64,000 nt of DNA from Halichoerus grypus (lineage: Eukaryota; Chordata; Mammalia; Carnivora; Phocidae), in NCBI RefSeq assembly GCF_964656455.1, contig NC_135712.1:71181239-71245238 (forward strand). The letters are read 5' to 3'. Within the stretch, counting starts at the first letter, position 1. Every line of letters starts with the position of its first letter. This document shows, piece after piece, positions 13,012 through 25,980 of the stretch. The notes below the pieces were generated by a model. It saw only the letters and a list, made by a program, of their open reading frames with translations. It did no database searches and was not told the DNA's origin. Position numbers and translations under genes: made by a program.

Positions 13012-13170
13012 CACTTGACAATTAATCTTTAACAACCCTGTAAAGTAAGTGCCATTATTTTCCCCATCTTAGAGATGAGGAAACTGAAACACAGAAGGAT
13101 TAAGTGACTTGTCCAGGAATCAAGCATTGGTACTAGAACTTCAAAGGTCTCTAGAGCCTGAGCTCTTAAA
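13012..13170 (-). mobile_element. MIR SINE fragment
   Basis: On the minus strand this reads as the conserved MIR core. In plus-strand text the landmarks are tagagatgaggaaactgaaa, cacagaaggattaagtgact and tgtccaggaatcaagc. Ancient, with no target duplication visible. Confidence 0.8.
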
Positions 13171-13817
13171 TATTTTTCTTCACTCTCTCTGCCCAAGCTA
13201 AGTGACACAACTTCAGTTGGGTGATTGCTACAGAATGCAGACTACAAGAAATTTTAAAACAAGAATAACAAAACAGGAAAAACATTAGTCTTAGTCCTCA
13301 TTCACTTGAAAGTCCGATTGTAAAAGGACAGGGTAGTACTTGAAATGCAATCTCTATTATTCCAATTCAGTAGGTCCTAAATAAAGTGAACCCCAGATGA
13401 ACACTAACTGCATATAGAAAACTAACGAAAAGGTGAAATAGTCAAGAAACAAGACAATACATTCTGGAAAGTTCAAAGAAATTTAATCATGAATAAGATT
13501 AGGAACTGTAATGAGCCTTTCCAGATGTAAATGGAGAAACAATTTAATGAAAACACATTTAATATAAAATAGGGAATTTTAACCGGGAAAAGTCTGAAGG
13601 TGAAAGTTAAGATACTGTGGCAATATTTATGAAAACACTGAAAATGCCCATACCTTTTATACTAGAAATTCCTCACATAAGAATCATGGTTATGGTCAGA
13701 GATTAAGCAGAAAGTACATCATTTTAAGAGAAAAAAAATAGAAATTAATTCAAATGCTTACTCATTAAATAAATTATAAAGCATCCAAATAATGGAGTCA
13801 TTTTTTTTAATGGAGTC

Positions 13818-14142
13818 ATTTTAAATGCTATTAGGTGATCACCCAATAATGTGTAAGGATTTTCAAAATATATTAAATACAAATGATCCCATTGTTCTGC
13901 CAAGTCCCCCGTATTTCTCCAATCCCTCAGCCATGGAAAAGACTACCCGATGACAGCACTCTTCCCTTCAACCTATTAGAATTCCCATACAGACAGACCT
14001 CTGGGCATCAGCACTAACCAGAGTTGGCACTAGAAATAAATCTGTTTCATTTAGTCAAAGGCAGGTAACTTTAGTCAACTGGTAAAGTCATGGAGCAAAA
14101 GGCTAGGCAAAATTTATGAAATAGGTGAAATGTGCCTTTGAT
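13818..14142 (+). repeat. Copy 2 of a diverged ~330-base direct duplication
   Basis: Counterpart of 10258-10607 (see there). The strongest block starts at 13860 and is almost base-for-base identical over its first 50 bases. The copy continues into non-shared sequence with a TATATAAG box near 14264. It sits about 250 bases before another old L1 tail. A short duplication (aatggagtcatttt, twice) lies just upstream at 13792-13823. Confidence 0.8.
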
Positions 14143-14389
14143 TAAACAAAACCAATTGTTAAGAACTCTAAGAGATTAATTTAAAATCCTGCTCCCCAGG
14201 CTAGGGAATCAAGACTATTGTCTAGTCTCTTAGTGGGAGTTTATACTAATAGTTGGGAAAGGTATATAAGAGAGAAACTTAACCAGCTTTCCTGCCTCTC
14301 TCTTATGGGCAGGAAACATTTCCTTAATGTGCACTACTTATTTAGAAGGTATTTCTAATACCAAAAGACTTTTTTTCTTGGCTATTTAA

Positions 14390-15735
14390 GTTGATTCTAA
14401 AGTTTATGTAGAAAAACAACCAGGAAAAAATCCTCCCCACCTCCTTTTTAAGAAAAGCTCAAAAACAGAGATCAATGAGAGAGAATATATTAGATGCTAA
14501 GGCATATTAAAAAGCTTCAATAAGTAAAACACTGTCCAGTTGGCTCATGAACGTACAGACCAATGGTACAGAATTGAACGTCCAGAAGTGGACACAAATA
14601 CTTAAGATAATTTATTTGTCAGAAAGTGGCATCTCAATTTAGTGGAGGTAAATATGGACTTTTTAATAAACAACACTGGAACAAATGGGTAACCACTGGA
14701 AAAACAGTTCCAACTAACACTATACATCAGGATAATCTTCAAATGGTCCGAAAATTTAAAAATGAAATTCTAGAGTATAAAAGGGGGAAAGGGAAGGGGA
14801 GGAAAAAAAAAAACCCTGCAACTCCTATCACAAGGACTAATCTCCTTGCTATAAAAAGAGCTCCTAAAAATTAAGAAAAAGACCAACAACCCAAAAGAAA
14901 AACTATAATAAATCTTGTCTGAAAATATGAGATGCAAATTAAAACTATATTTATACAACATTTCTCACCCAACAAATTGTCAAAAATCCAAAAATTTGAA
15001 AATCTATTCTGTCAACAAAGTTTCAGGGAAACAATCACTTTGATACATTGCTGGTGGGAATCCAAAATGGCACAATTCTAATGGAGGAGAGTCTGGCAAT
15101 AGTTACTAAAATTACAGATGCCCTTACACTCTAAAGCAGCAATCCTATCATCATACAGATATACCTGCACAAATATAAAATGACATACATACAAAGTTGT
15201 TTACCAAAGCACTGTTTTTAATTGTAGAAGAAGGAACTTTGGTGCCCAGCAAAGATACATTTGTATCTTCTGAATATTTTGGAATTTCTCATGATACACA
15301 GTATTAGGTGTGGATCCAACTTTAATCTTTCCCCAATTAGAACCAGTTGTTATATGCCATTTACTTAAAAGTTCATGTTTGGTTAAAAAAAGTATGATAT
15401 ATCCATACAGTAAAATACTGTATTTCTGTAAAAATAAATGAGGAAAAGCTGTGTGTCCTAAAATGGAGAACTTCAGGGTATTTTAAGTAAGTAAAACCGG
15501 TGAGGGGCACAAGATTGTAAAAACATGAAAAACATAGGACTTACTGCATAAAGGAGAAATAAAAACGTTCAAGATAAATAGAAACAAAAGCAGTTTCTTG
15601 TGGGGACTGGGGGGGAGAAAGAAATGAGACATCGCTATATAAACTCTTTAATGACAGTTTTGATACTTGAGTTTATTTTGAGTAGTATGTGAGTTTATTA
15701 CCCACTCAAAAAAATGCTTAAAAAATTCAGGGGGA
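14390..15735 (+). mobile_element. Old L1 3'-end fragment
   Basis: The landmarks run in L1 order: gtggacacaaatacttaaga, the ORF2 block TGGACTTTTTAATAAACAACACTGGAAC in broken form, gagatgcaaattaaaac, ttgatacattgctggtggga, and a 3' untranslated end with a G-rich patch near 15600-15625. A piece at about 15241-15385 reads like L1 on the opposite strand and may be a nested insertion. No intact frame. Confidence 0.75.
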
Positions 15736-16299
15736 GTAAGTAAATGAAGGGTTGGCTGGTATATGGGAATAGGTGTTATAGATCAATAATCTAAGTCCCA
15801 TTTAAATTAGTTAAATTAAAATTAAGTTCCCCTGTCAAACTGGCCACATTTCATGTGCTGGTGGATTGGACAGATATATAACATTTCTGTCACTGCAAAA
15901 AGTTCTACTGGAGTGCTGAAGCTGTGAGTTAACATTTTCAGCCTAGAGACAGAAGTAAGCCCGAAAAAATGGAAAAGGATCTGTCTCTCCCAAATTAGGT
16001 ATAAGGCACAAAGAAAATACATACTTTATATATAATCAGTCAACAAATCAGCCAAATATTTAAGTTACTAGTAGTCAAGTGTCAAGACATGTACATTACA
16101 TCCCCACGATAAACTAAGAAAAAGGTAGAAAACATTGGGAGATAGGCCACTTTCTGGATCCTTTTGGATCTATCATAGAGAGAGAAATTTTAGTGGAAAT
16201 TTTCTAGGATGTCAACATATAACCATATTCAAAATAGGACTTAAAATCCATTATAAAGTAAAATATTCTTCTTTAATCCACAAATTTGGAACATCTGTA

Positions 16300-16660
16300 C
16301 CAAAGCTTCATTCATTCAACAATTATTTACTGAGTATCCACTGTAAGTAGATACTCAGACACTTGGTTAGGCATCCGAGATACCTTGGGGAAAAAAGTCT
16401 TACTTTTAAAGCTTATCAAACACTGAGAAAAACACACATTAATAAAGAATCACACAAATATATGATACAGTGTGTGTTATAAAGGAATAGTAAAGTATAC
16501 TTGTAGAGAAACCTTTTTTAATCTTGGGCATGAATGAAGGCTTCCTTGAGGAAGTCATATATAAGCTGGAATCTGAAGGGTTAGTAAAATTTGGGGTAAG
16601 CACTTGCAAACTGAGGAAATTATTATTCATGAAGATCTCAAAGAGGAAGGAAACACCTCA
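16300..16660 (-). mobile_element. L2 LINE fragment
   Basis: The plus-strand text carries the reverse complement of L2-type landmarks: cattcattcaacaattattt, actgagtatcc, then cttccttgaggaagtcatat and gctggaatctgaagg. The element is ancient and broken. The neighbouring 15735-16300 shows nothing I recognise. Confidence 0.7.
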
Positions 16661-19600
16661 CAGGAATTGACAAGAAAAAAAAAAAGGATCTGATAACAAA
16701 AATAATGAAAACCTGGCATACAACTCCTAAAACATATGTATTGGGAATCCTTAATTGAAAGAACTCCCAAGACTGCATGTATCAACTTCAAATATCACCC
16801 CAACAGTAGTATACAGACTCCAAGTTTTGGAAAATAAGTTAAATAATAAAATAACAACAACTGGTACTGAGTATAAGAGAGTCTCCTGAAATATAAAAGT
16901 TCCTTTTCTCCTTTCTAAGCTTAATCAAGAACATACAGGATAATTTTTTTATTCTTTTCAGGTCTTTCTCCTACCACCCAAACTTTTGCTAAATGGTCCT
17001 AAAAGAATAGAGACAGAGAACATCCCTTTTATACTTGATAAAGAAGCAGTATAACAAAAGATGGAAAAGGACATGATTCTACTGCAAGAATTCTCGTACT
17101 AAAGTTATGCAACTCCCTTCTCTCAGAAGTGAATGGACAGCTGGGAAACCTCTCTACTAAAGAATATGAATGCCCCTACCTGTAGTTTATATAGCGCTTT
17201 ACTGCTAACAAAAGAAAACATACATATATAACAATACTACCAAATCATTCTGGTTGGACCTTGTTTGCTCCTCTGAATTAATTTTCCTAAGTGATAAAGG
17301 AGTCTGACAAAACCACACTTGTCTGCCTGGCTCCCTGACAATATTAACTTCACCCCAACTGACATATATTTACAAAGAAGCTAGCTAAGAACACAAAAAT
17401 TTACAAACACAAAAATAAGTATCTTTTATAAAGACATTATGTGAAAAGCACAAAATATTGTATCCAAGCTGATTAAACTATATAAATATCTATGTATGTA
17501 TACTAACAATAGTCATAAATACTGCTATGATAGAAATGCTCACTAGGATTTTTTCCCCTGCAAAATACCTGAATTCAGAACAATACTTTTTAAAACTCAA
17601 AGAGAAAGTACATTTTCATTTTCACTAAGAGGCAAAACAAACATCTGTGTTTAAAACATATTAATCAGAAAAAGAATGTAGAGCTATTTATGATCATCTT
17701 AAATTAGTAAATGACATTAATACTACTGAAAATAGAGGCCAAGATTTAGCAGTTCAGTAGCAGTGATGATTTAGTCATCACATCTCACAACCTAGTCATT
17801 TGCAAACATTTTAAAATAAGAGTCTTCATTATGAAGAACATACAGTTATGGGGAGAAAAAACCCAGAAAACTAATCATCATTGCTTTAGCTCAACCCACA
17901 TGCCTGTTCTTAAGGGTATCCATGGTAGCAGTGATGCAACATGCCAACCCAGCTCCCCGTGCCTACACAAGTGGGAGAGAGGGGAGGCGGATGATGGAAA
18001 AAAATCTCACTTGGAAAGGTGTTTTAGTAATAACATGATAGAATTACATCAACTATATTGTCAGACTTTAAAAACACATATAAAAACCATAAAGCTCTCT
18101 AAAGATCAGAAAAAAGAAAAGATCCAAGAGAGAAAACATGTAACAATTTAGCTGAAAAGAAAATTAAGAATTTTCCTCTTCCTGCTGTAGTCATTAGTTA
18201 AATGTTCAAGGGTTTTATTTCTAATAATAGATGAAATTATTTTAATTTAGCTCTTTCAAAAGTAACTACAAATAATGTTTTAGGCTTCCTAATTTCCAAC
18301 CTACATCTTTTCTATTTTTTCTTTAACAGTTACATAATAAAAATGTAGAAAAACTTTACGACTTTCCATACAACTTTTTTTTAACAATAGCAGCTCTCTT
18401 TTGTTTAGAAAGGGTCAAATGCAAAAAAAAAAATTTTTTTTTTAATTAAGAAGGGTAAGGATGAGAGAAGAGTGAGCATTTCAAATAACTTGGCTATAAT
18501 ATAAAAAATAAAAAACAAAAACCATAAAAAGAACTCCTGGAGGAAAAAGAAAAAAAAACCAAAACCTGTCTTCTAGGCTTTTTGCCCTTTAAACATTAAG
18601 AATATTTAATAAGACATTTTACATAGAGGTACACAGAAGACATCCCCTTATAAACAGGATGGGACCAGATAATGAGCATGTTTGTATCTGATTAAAACTC
18701 CTACTGTTGGAACTATAACTCTTTGAGCAACAAGCAAAGAAAACTAATTTCCATCAATTTTCTCACTTTTCCTTTTGTGAGAAATAATTCACTATACAGG
18801 AACAGCATACTTTCAGAATTTACAAATTTACTTACTCTTAGTACTGAACATTATTTTATAATCTCAACAATTTTGTCTAACAATCACTGTCATCTTAAGT
18901 TACGGAAATAAGAACCAACAAAGTAAACTATTCCATAAAAAACAATATGTAAATTGAAAATGTAAGCATCCTGAATCTTATACAATCATACAATGTCCAC
19001 AAACTGGTGCTCAGAAATAAAAGAAACCAAACTTAGAGATTAAGTAAAGTATGCTGCACTTTGAGGACAAGGAGTAAAACAGATTTAAAAACAAGTATTT
19101 CCTTAAGGAGTACTTGTACAAGTTTAATCATTTTAAATCCAAATCAACATCTTTCCAAAGGCAACACAATCAGAACTATTTTTAAATTTTGAAAAAAAAT
19201 TAACTATTTTTACAATTGATGGGAGAGTCCAGAAAATGTTCTCAAAATGAGTTATACTTTAAACCAATATGACATGTTGGGGCAAAAAATAAAATAGAAG
19301 GGGAGAACTTTCAGAATATATTTGTAAGATTTAAATATAATCAAGGCCTTATAAACCTTTGCTGTTGGGAAAAAAAGCTTCCTATAGGTCTCAGAGAAAA
19401 AAAAATCCATTCAATACACTATTTTTAGCTATCTAAAACACATTTCAGATTACCTTCCCTAAAGAATATAAACTAAGCATCACATGGATTCAACTATCTA
19501 TTTTCAAATATATAACAATGTTACACTTTGTTTTCAAAATACATTATGAACAAAAAGGCCTCTCACATTCTGTCACTAACAATGAAATGGAGAAAGCATA

Positions 19601-19800
19601 CTGTGTCTTACCTTTGTGGTTACAATGCACAGGCAATCCATTACTTTACCATTACAATATTTTATACATAAAGCAGTTTACTGCAAACTATTTTAAGTTC
19701 CATATGAATAAAAAAATTAAAGTTGTGAGATAAAACCATAGATAAAAAGTTGTAACTGTGATCAGATCTCTCCAGGATCCATTCTTAGAGGTATCAATTT
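16660..19800. other. Long unique intronic stretch
   Basis: AT-rich, with homopolymer runs (for example an A-run next to a T-run near 18422-18444, which could form a simple hairpin). A 106-codon open frame at 17831-18151 looks like chance: it has no known domain, no splice context and biased Lys-rich text from an A-rich strand. I see nothing else here. Confidence 0.5.
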
Positions 19801-19806
19801 TTCTAC

Positions 19807-20060
19807 TACCTAAAATACAAGAAACCAGAATGTGTCACGTGCCCTCCAATCTTCTTTATGTAATCTATATCTGAAGAACTTGAAATTATCCCACAAAACA
19901 CCATGGAAGATGTCAGGGTTTATTCCATAAGAGTTCACTGCTGCTTCAGATGCTATTTCATTAATCCCTCTTTCCAAGATATGAGGTTGACAAGGAGTCA
20001 TCTGATGAAATGTTCCACAAAGAGGTTTCCCCGATATAAATTTAAATCTGCTTCTTGCTT
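19807..20060 (-). other. Unrecognised open stretch, possible pseudogene
   Basis: The minus strand stays open from about 20060 down to a stop near 19810. It contains a Met at 20001 followed by TPCQPHILERGINE and later NPDIFHGVLWDNFKFFRYR. The amino-acid mix is less biased than in the AT-rich frames around it. I do not recognise the protein, there is no poly-A tail or target duplication that proves a processed pseudogene, and the length is within chance. It is listed only because it stands out from its surroundings. Confidence 0.2.
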
Positions 20061-20619
20061 GCTACAGTTTGGATATTCAAGAAACAATTTCCAAAAAAGA
20101 AAAATCACTAAAAAAATGCAAGCAAACATTTCTTCCACTAAACCATTTCAGCAACTGCAGCTTGCAAAGTAATGACTTTCTCAGGCAGTAATGAATGGAA
20201 TATTCCATGTGGTATTTTTGAGAAGGGGAGAAGGAAGAACAAAATGCAATAATTTAAAATAGTATGTCTAAAACTTACCTCTTCTCTCTTTACTAAAAAA
20301 AAACCCAACATTTTACCAATGAAGCCAGATTTTAACTTTAGTGCCTAACTAAATCCATTTCACCTAATCCCTTACAAAAAAAAATTAAAAATTAACACCA
20401 CAAAAAGATAATTACAACTTTGTAGCATTTTAAACTCTTCAATAAGACTTCATTTTAACCCAGCAGAGTAGCCTAACTACTTATGAATTATGAATTAATG
20501 TCCTGTCCTCAAGATCACTGAAACAGAGCTAGATAGGCTGACAGGGGACGAGGCAGAGGGATGCAACTGGCTTTCAGTCTCATAAGTTTGCCGCCTCCCT
20601 TTAAAAATGTACAGTAAGG

Positions 20620-20810
20620 GGGCACCTGGGTGGCTCAGTCATTAAGCGTCTGCCTTCGGCTCAGGTCATGATCCCAGGGTCCTGGGATCGAGCCCCGCAT
20701 CGGGCTCCCTGCTCGGCGGGAAGCCTGCTTCTCCCTCTCCCACTCCCCCTGCTTGTGTTCCCTCTCTTGCTGTGTCTCTCTCTGTCAAATAAATAAAATC
20801 TTAAAAAAAA
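20620..20810 (+). mobile_element. Young Carnivora SINE
   Basis: Full-length: head GGCACCTGGGTGGCTCAG, A-box/B-box region, TC-rich body and AAATAAAATCTT tail with poly-A. The target duplication is aaaaatgtacagtaagg (17 bases), before at 20603-20619 and after, ending at 20824. The perfect duplication points to a recent insertion. Confidence 0.95.
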
Positions 20811-21129
20811 AATGTACAGTAAGGAAGAGAACTACTTGCAATTTCCATCCACCAGGTTTCCTCATGGTCTACAGGTATTATGAATGACCTCAAATTCAAA
20901 TTACTAAACTGTTGCCATTTGCCTCTTATACCCCAAGTCCTATGCCTAATGTTTCAGATATCATGGGCTACATCAGCAACTTTCATTAACAAGGGTTATA
21001 AGAAAGAGTTAATACATGTATATCACTTATATCTATCATATAATAAGCAACATCATCATTATTATTGATTGGCTATCAGGTGATAGCTTTTTGTTTCAAT
21101 CCTAACAGGATACACCTAAGACATATCCA

Positions 21130-21255
21130 GTAAAGTTTACCTTGAACAGAGTCTAACAGGACTATTGCAAGGATTAAATTAAACAATATGTGCACAGCAC
21201 TAAAAATATTGCCAAGCTTGTTAAGTGCTCAATAAATGTCAGTTACAGCTGTAAA
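21130..21255 (+). mobile_element. MIR SINE 3' fragment
   Basis: The phrase gcaaggattaaattaaacaa, then gcacagcacta and taagtgctcaataaatgtca are the conserved 3' half of MIR. Ancient. The flanks at 20830-21130 and 21255-21840 show no other feature. Confidence 0.8.
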
Positions 21256-21839
21256 TCTACATACATAAATGTAACTATAGGGGCTTGGGGTGGCCAGAAG
21301 TAAATTTCACCATGGGTGAACAGATCCTTTCACACATGCAGAACAGAGAGAGCCTGGAAATTACACGCTTCGTTGGAGACTGAGAGTACCCCCTTCTTCC
21401 CTTCCTACCACACCAACAATCTTTAGCTCCCAACATGAAAGAGTAAAGCCCACTTAAGGCTAATGACTCCTCAAATAATTAAACTTTAAACATTTTTAGG
21501 AAAAATACTGAAAACAACTTAGGTAATAGGCAAAATAAAGAGGCATGTGAAACTCTTTGGCTGGTTTTAGTGTTCTGAAATTTATGTGAAAATTTTATTA
21601 TATCTAAAATAGTCTAGCCCAGAGAGAACACATTCCTACGTTTGGCAGACCTCATTAACAGCGGAGGTTGAAAATCACCATACCAAGAGTCAAAAACAGG
21701 CTCTGTAATTTTAAGGAGTCATTTTCTTTTGGGGCAGGAGGTGCGCCTCAATTTCCCCCTTTACAAAATAAAAAAAACCTCAGTAGTTTCTAAGAGTCTT
21801 TCCACTTATAAAATTCCTATGTCTCAATTTCTCAATTCA

Positions 21840-21960
21840 TTGTATTCTAAGCTCCAATGGGGCAAAACTCAAGAATGTCTCATGTGTTTACCACTTTATC
21901 CCTAGCACCTGGTAACCACAATGTAACAGGGGTTCAATAAATATTTGTTGAATGAATAGC
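21840..21960 (+). mobile_element. L2 LINE 3' end
   Basis: Typical L2 tail text: taagctccaatggggcaaaa, cactttatccctagcacctg, then ggggttcaataaatatttgt and tgaatgaat. Confidence 0.8.
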
Positions 21961-23337
21961 CTTTCTGATATCTAAACTATAAGTGATTACAAAATTCAAG
22001 AGTTCTGAAATGACCCTGAAAATCAGATATCCCATTTTCCCAGTAAAAACTAATCAAAATAGTTTTGCCAGATCAAATATAAGCCTGTGAGAATATAAAT
22101 GAAATAATCAAATACCTATTTTAAATTGACTCAATTAATATATTTAACAATACATATTATTAAAATAATATGGCTAAAATATTTTATTCCACTCACATTC
22201 AGAGAACAATTACAGTCAAATTTTTCATATTCACCTTAAATGTTAGGGTCGTCATTGTAATACAGCCACTTTTGAAATCATCTAATCATTTTGATCTCAA
22301 ACATCAATTTCACTTCCATCTAAGTCATTTAGATGCTGCACTTTTTGAATCCATATATTAAAATGTCACCTGACATTTTATCTCAAATCACTATTAGTAC
22401 CTATTCACGTAATACACAATTTTCCCCATTTGTTATGTAGGTATATATTAGAATCTCTATAATACAGCCACTTACTTTTATTCATCAACATACTTTTTAA
22501 TCTTTCAAAAAGGCTTGTATATAATATCCAATATTTGACGATTTTTAAGGTCATACTCAGCCACGATTATTTAATCTGTGTTATATTCTACACTCACTGC
22601 ATTTTCTATAAACATCCAAACTTGCATGAAGGACATTTCAAGCCAGTGTGTTCTTCTTAAACTGTCATTTGTGTGCAAAATAATTTAGAAATTACCCTGT
22701 AATACGAGCAACTTTGGAAGGTCTGAAATATAAGCATTTTGGGATGGCAACATCTCACCTAATATTCAGGCACATAAGATAGTTAACAGTATTTTAGAAT
22801 ACCAACAGCTTTCTATATATAGGCAACTGTTTCAACCATGACAGAACAGAGAAAGGATCAACTCTCCTACCTTAAAACTAAAGAACAGGACATATAAGAA
22901 AAAAATGATTTTTAAATATTGAACAAAGGCAGTGCAAAACAGTGATCCTTGTGAGAAGAAAAACAAGTGAGGTGAGTCCCATAAATGCCTCAGGTAGACT
23001 GCCTGCAAAAAGTCTCCAGGCTGCAGCATAGGGAGGGGGGAAATAAACAAAGCCCAGCAATCTAAGGTAAGGAGAGAGATGAGAATTCAGGAAGGCCAAG
23101 GTGTCTAAAATTCATAGGTAAGAGTACCAGGGAGAAGACAGCTACATAGGGAGAGCTCCACAGATCTGGATAATTCTTCTCAAGTCTTCAGATTATTTCT
23201 GCTCAGTCAGACATATAAGGACACTTGGGGAAAGAACTGTAGAAAGAAGCAGGTAGAACAATCCCAAGAGCTCTCACAGGGCCAAAAACAATGGAAAAAC
23301 TCCTAATATATAGAGCTGGGTAGAGCAGTCAGAAAAG
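21960..23337. other. Intronic DNA without recognised features
   Basis: AT-rich sequence with no exon, structured RNA or young repeat that I can support. Short open frames on the minus strand near 22832-23099 are rich in Leu and Phe and look like chance. Confidence 0.5.
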
Positions 23338-23339
23338 TA

Positions 23340-25110
23340 TAGGCACACCTCTTACTGCACTTTGCTTTATTATGGATTTTTGTTTATTTGTTTTACAAAT
23401 TGAAGGTTTGTGGCAACCCTGTGTGTCAAGCAAGTCTACTGGCACCATTTTCCCAACAGCATTTGCTTACTTCGTGATTCTGTGTCATATTTTGGTAATT
23501 CCGGCAATATTTCAAACTTCATTATTCCATTTGTTATGCTGATCTGTGATCAGTGATCTCTGGTGTTACTAATGTAATTGTTTAGGGGCACCACAAACTG
23601 CACCCATATAAGACAGCAAACTTAATAAATGTTGTGTGTGTTCTGACTGCTCCACTGACCAGTTATCCCCCCCATCTCTCTCCCTCGTCTTGGGCCTCCC
23701 TATTTCCTGAGACACAACAATATTGAAATTAAGCCAATTAATAACTCTATAATGGCCTCTAAGCGTTCAAGTAAAAGGAAGAGTCACATATCTCTCACTT
23801 TAAATCAAAACTAGAAATGATTAAGATTAGTGAGGAAGGCATGCCGAAGCCAAGACAGGCTGAAAGCTAGACCTCCTGTGCCAAACAGCAAAGTCGTGAA
23901 TGCAAGGAAAAGTTCTTAAAAGTGCTACTCCAATGAATGCATGAATGATGAGAGAACAAAAGAGCCTTATTGCTGACACGGAGAAAGTTTTAGTGGTCTG
24001 GATAGAAGACAAAACTAGATACGACATTCCCTTAAGCCAAAACCTAACCCAGAGTAAAATCCTAACTCTCTTCAGTTCCGTGAAGGCTGAGAGGTGAGGA
24101 AGCTGCAGAAGAAGTCTGAAGCTAGCAGAGGTTGATTTATGAGGCTTAAGGAAAGCAGCTGTCTGCCTAACATAAAAGAGCAAGGTGAAGCAGCAAGTAT
24201 GGATAAAGAAGCTGCAACAAGTTATCCAGGAGATCTAGCGAATTCATGAAGGTGGCCACACTAAACAACAGATGTTCGATGTAAATGACAGCCTTCTATT
24301 AGAAGAAGATGCCATTTAGGACTTTTCATAGCTAGAGGAAAGGTCTGACTTGAAAGCTTCAAAGGACAGGCTGATTCTCTTGTTGGGGCAAATGCATCTG
24401 GTGACTTGAAGTTGAAGCTAAAGCTCATTTGCCATTCTGAAAATCCTAGGGCCCTTAAGAATTATGCTAAATCTACTCTGCCTGTGCTCTATAAATGGAA
24501 TAACAATCCCTGGATGACAGCATATCTTTTTACAACATGGTTTACTGCATATTTTAAGTCCACTGTTGAGAGCTACTGCTCAGAAAAAAAGATTCCTTTT
24601 AAAATATTACTGTTCACTGATTATGCACCTGGTCACCCAAGAGTTCTGATGGAAATGTACAATGAGAATAATGTTCTTTGCATACCTGCTAACACAACAG
24701 CCATTATGTAGCCCATGAATCAAGGAGTAATTTCAACTTCCAAGTCTTAAGAAATGTATTTTGTAAGGCTATAGCTGCCATGGATAGTGACTCCTCTGAT
24801 GGATCTGAGCAAAGGAAATTGAAAACTTTCTGGAAAGGATTCACCATTCTAGATGCCATGAAGAACATCCGTGGCATGAGAAAAACACTCTTCATGGGAA
24901 GAGTTCAAAATATGAACATTAAGAGGAGTTTGGAAGAAGTTGATTACAACCCTCATGGGTGACTTTGAGGGGTTCAAGATTTCAGTGAAGGAAGTAATTG
25001 GAGATGTGGCGGAAATAGCAAGAGAACTAGAATTACAAGTGAAGTCTGCAGATGTGACTGAACTACTACAACCTCATAACAAAACTTAATGGATGAAAAG
25101 TTGCTGTCCA
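23340..25110 (+). mobile_element. Tigger1 DNA transposon fossil
   Basis: The 5' end aggcacacct follows a TA and is a diverged Tigger1 terminal repeat. Next come acaaattgaaggtttgtggc and the pogo-type transposase region. The 5' part of the transposase (from the ATGGCCTCTAAG-like start near 23753) has many frameshifts. The readable catalytic part is 24406-24711, including [32 protein letters not shown] and [10 protein letters not shown] (a catalytic Asp of the DDE domain). The 3' terminal repeat is missing, so it is truncated and dead. Tigger elements were active in early placental mammals. Confidence 0.93.
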
Positions 25111-25218
25111 AAATATAACACATAGGGAAAAGACTGAAAAAAAGAGGTTCTTTATCCTTTGCTACATCAAGAAATTACTAATGAGTATGCAACATTTTAA
25201 TACAAATAAAGATTCTTT

Positions 25219-25409
25219 ATTTTTTTTTTTTTTAAGATTTTATTTATTTGTCAGAGAGAGAGAGAGAGCACGCACAAGCAGGGAGAGCAGCAGGCAGAGG
25301 GAGAAGCAGGCTCCCCGCTGAGCAAGGAGCCCGAATGCAGAACTGGATGCCAGGACCTTGGGATGACCTGAGCCAAAGGCAGACGCTCAACTGACCACCC
25401 AGGTGTCCC
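25219..25409 (-). mobile_element. Carnivora SINE
   Basis: Minus-strand copy with tail T-run at 25220 and head ending GGACACCTGGGTGGTCAG-like at 25409. The target duplication is approximately ataaagattcttt (25206-25218) and ataaagatttctt (from 25410). It abuts the degraded end of the Tigger1 fossil. Confidence 0.93.
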
Positions 25410-25439
25410 ATAAAGATTTCTTGTTTTTAAAATTTACCA

Positions 25440-25590
25440 TTTATCAAACACTTGATATGTGTATCAGACTCTAAGTTTTGCATAAATTATCCCATGTCAT
25501 ACTACAAGCACCATATGAGGTGAGCTCTGTTATCATCTCTACTTTACAGATGATGAAAGAAGCAAAATTAAGCAATTTTCTCTACATTAT
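25440..25590 (-). mobile_element. MIR SINE fragment
   Basis: In plus-strand text the landmarks are gaggtgagctctgttatcat, ctactttacagatgatgaaa and gaagcaaaattaagcaattt, the reverse complement of a MIR core. Ancient. Confidence 0.75.
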
Positions 25591-25776
25591 ATAATGTACA
25601 ATATTTCTAAATACACAGATTCAGAAACCAAGTTACAAAATGATATGTATGTATCTCTCATTTTCAATATGTATGTATGAGCTAAATAATAATTAACATA
25701 TAGGATTAGCTGAATAAATATATATCAAATGGTTAAAAGATATCTCAGAGAAAGAATGTTTAAAAAAGACTTTCAG

Positions 25777-25980
25777 GGGGCACCTGGGTGGCTCAGTTGT
25801 TAAGTGTCTGCCTTCAGCTCAGGTCATGATCCCAGGGTCCTGGGATCGAGCCCCGCATCGGGCTGTCTGCTCAGCGGGAAGCCTGCTTCTCCCTCTCCCA
25901 CTCCCCCTGCTTGTGTTCCCTCTCTCGCTGTGTCTCTCTCTGTCAAATAAATAAATAAAATCTTTAAAAAAAAAAAAAAA
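25777..25980 (+). mobile_element. Young Carnivora SINE
   Basis: Full-length copy with head GGCACCTGGGTGGCTCAG, full TC-rich body, AAATAAATAAAATCTTT and a long A-tail. The target duplication aaaaaagactttcag lies at 25762-25776, and the matching copy ends at 25994. Confidence 0.95.

Noticed and set aside
17831..18151. 106-codon plus-strand frame
   Set aside because: Lys/Ser/His-rich chance text in an A-rich strand, with no domain, no splice context and no repeat or pseudogene signature.
18420..18446. A-run next to T-run as a terminator-like hairpin
   Set aside because: Simple low-complexity tract in a mammalian intron; terminator logic does not apply.
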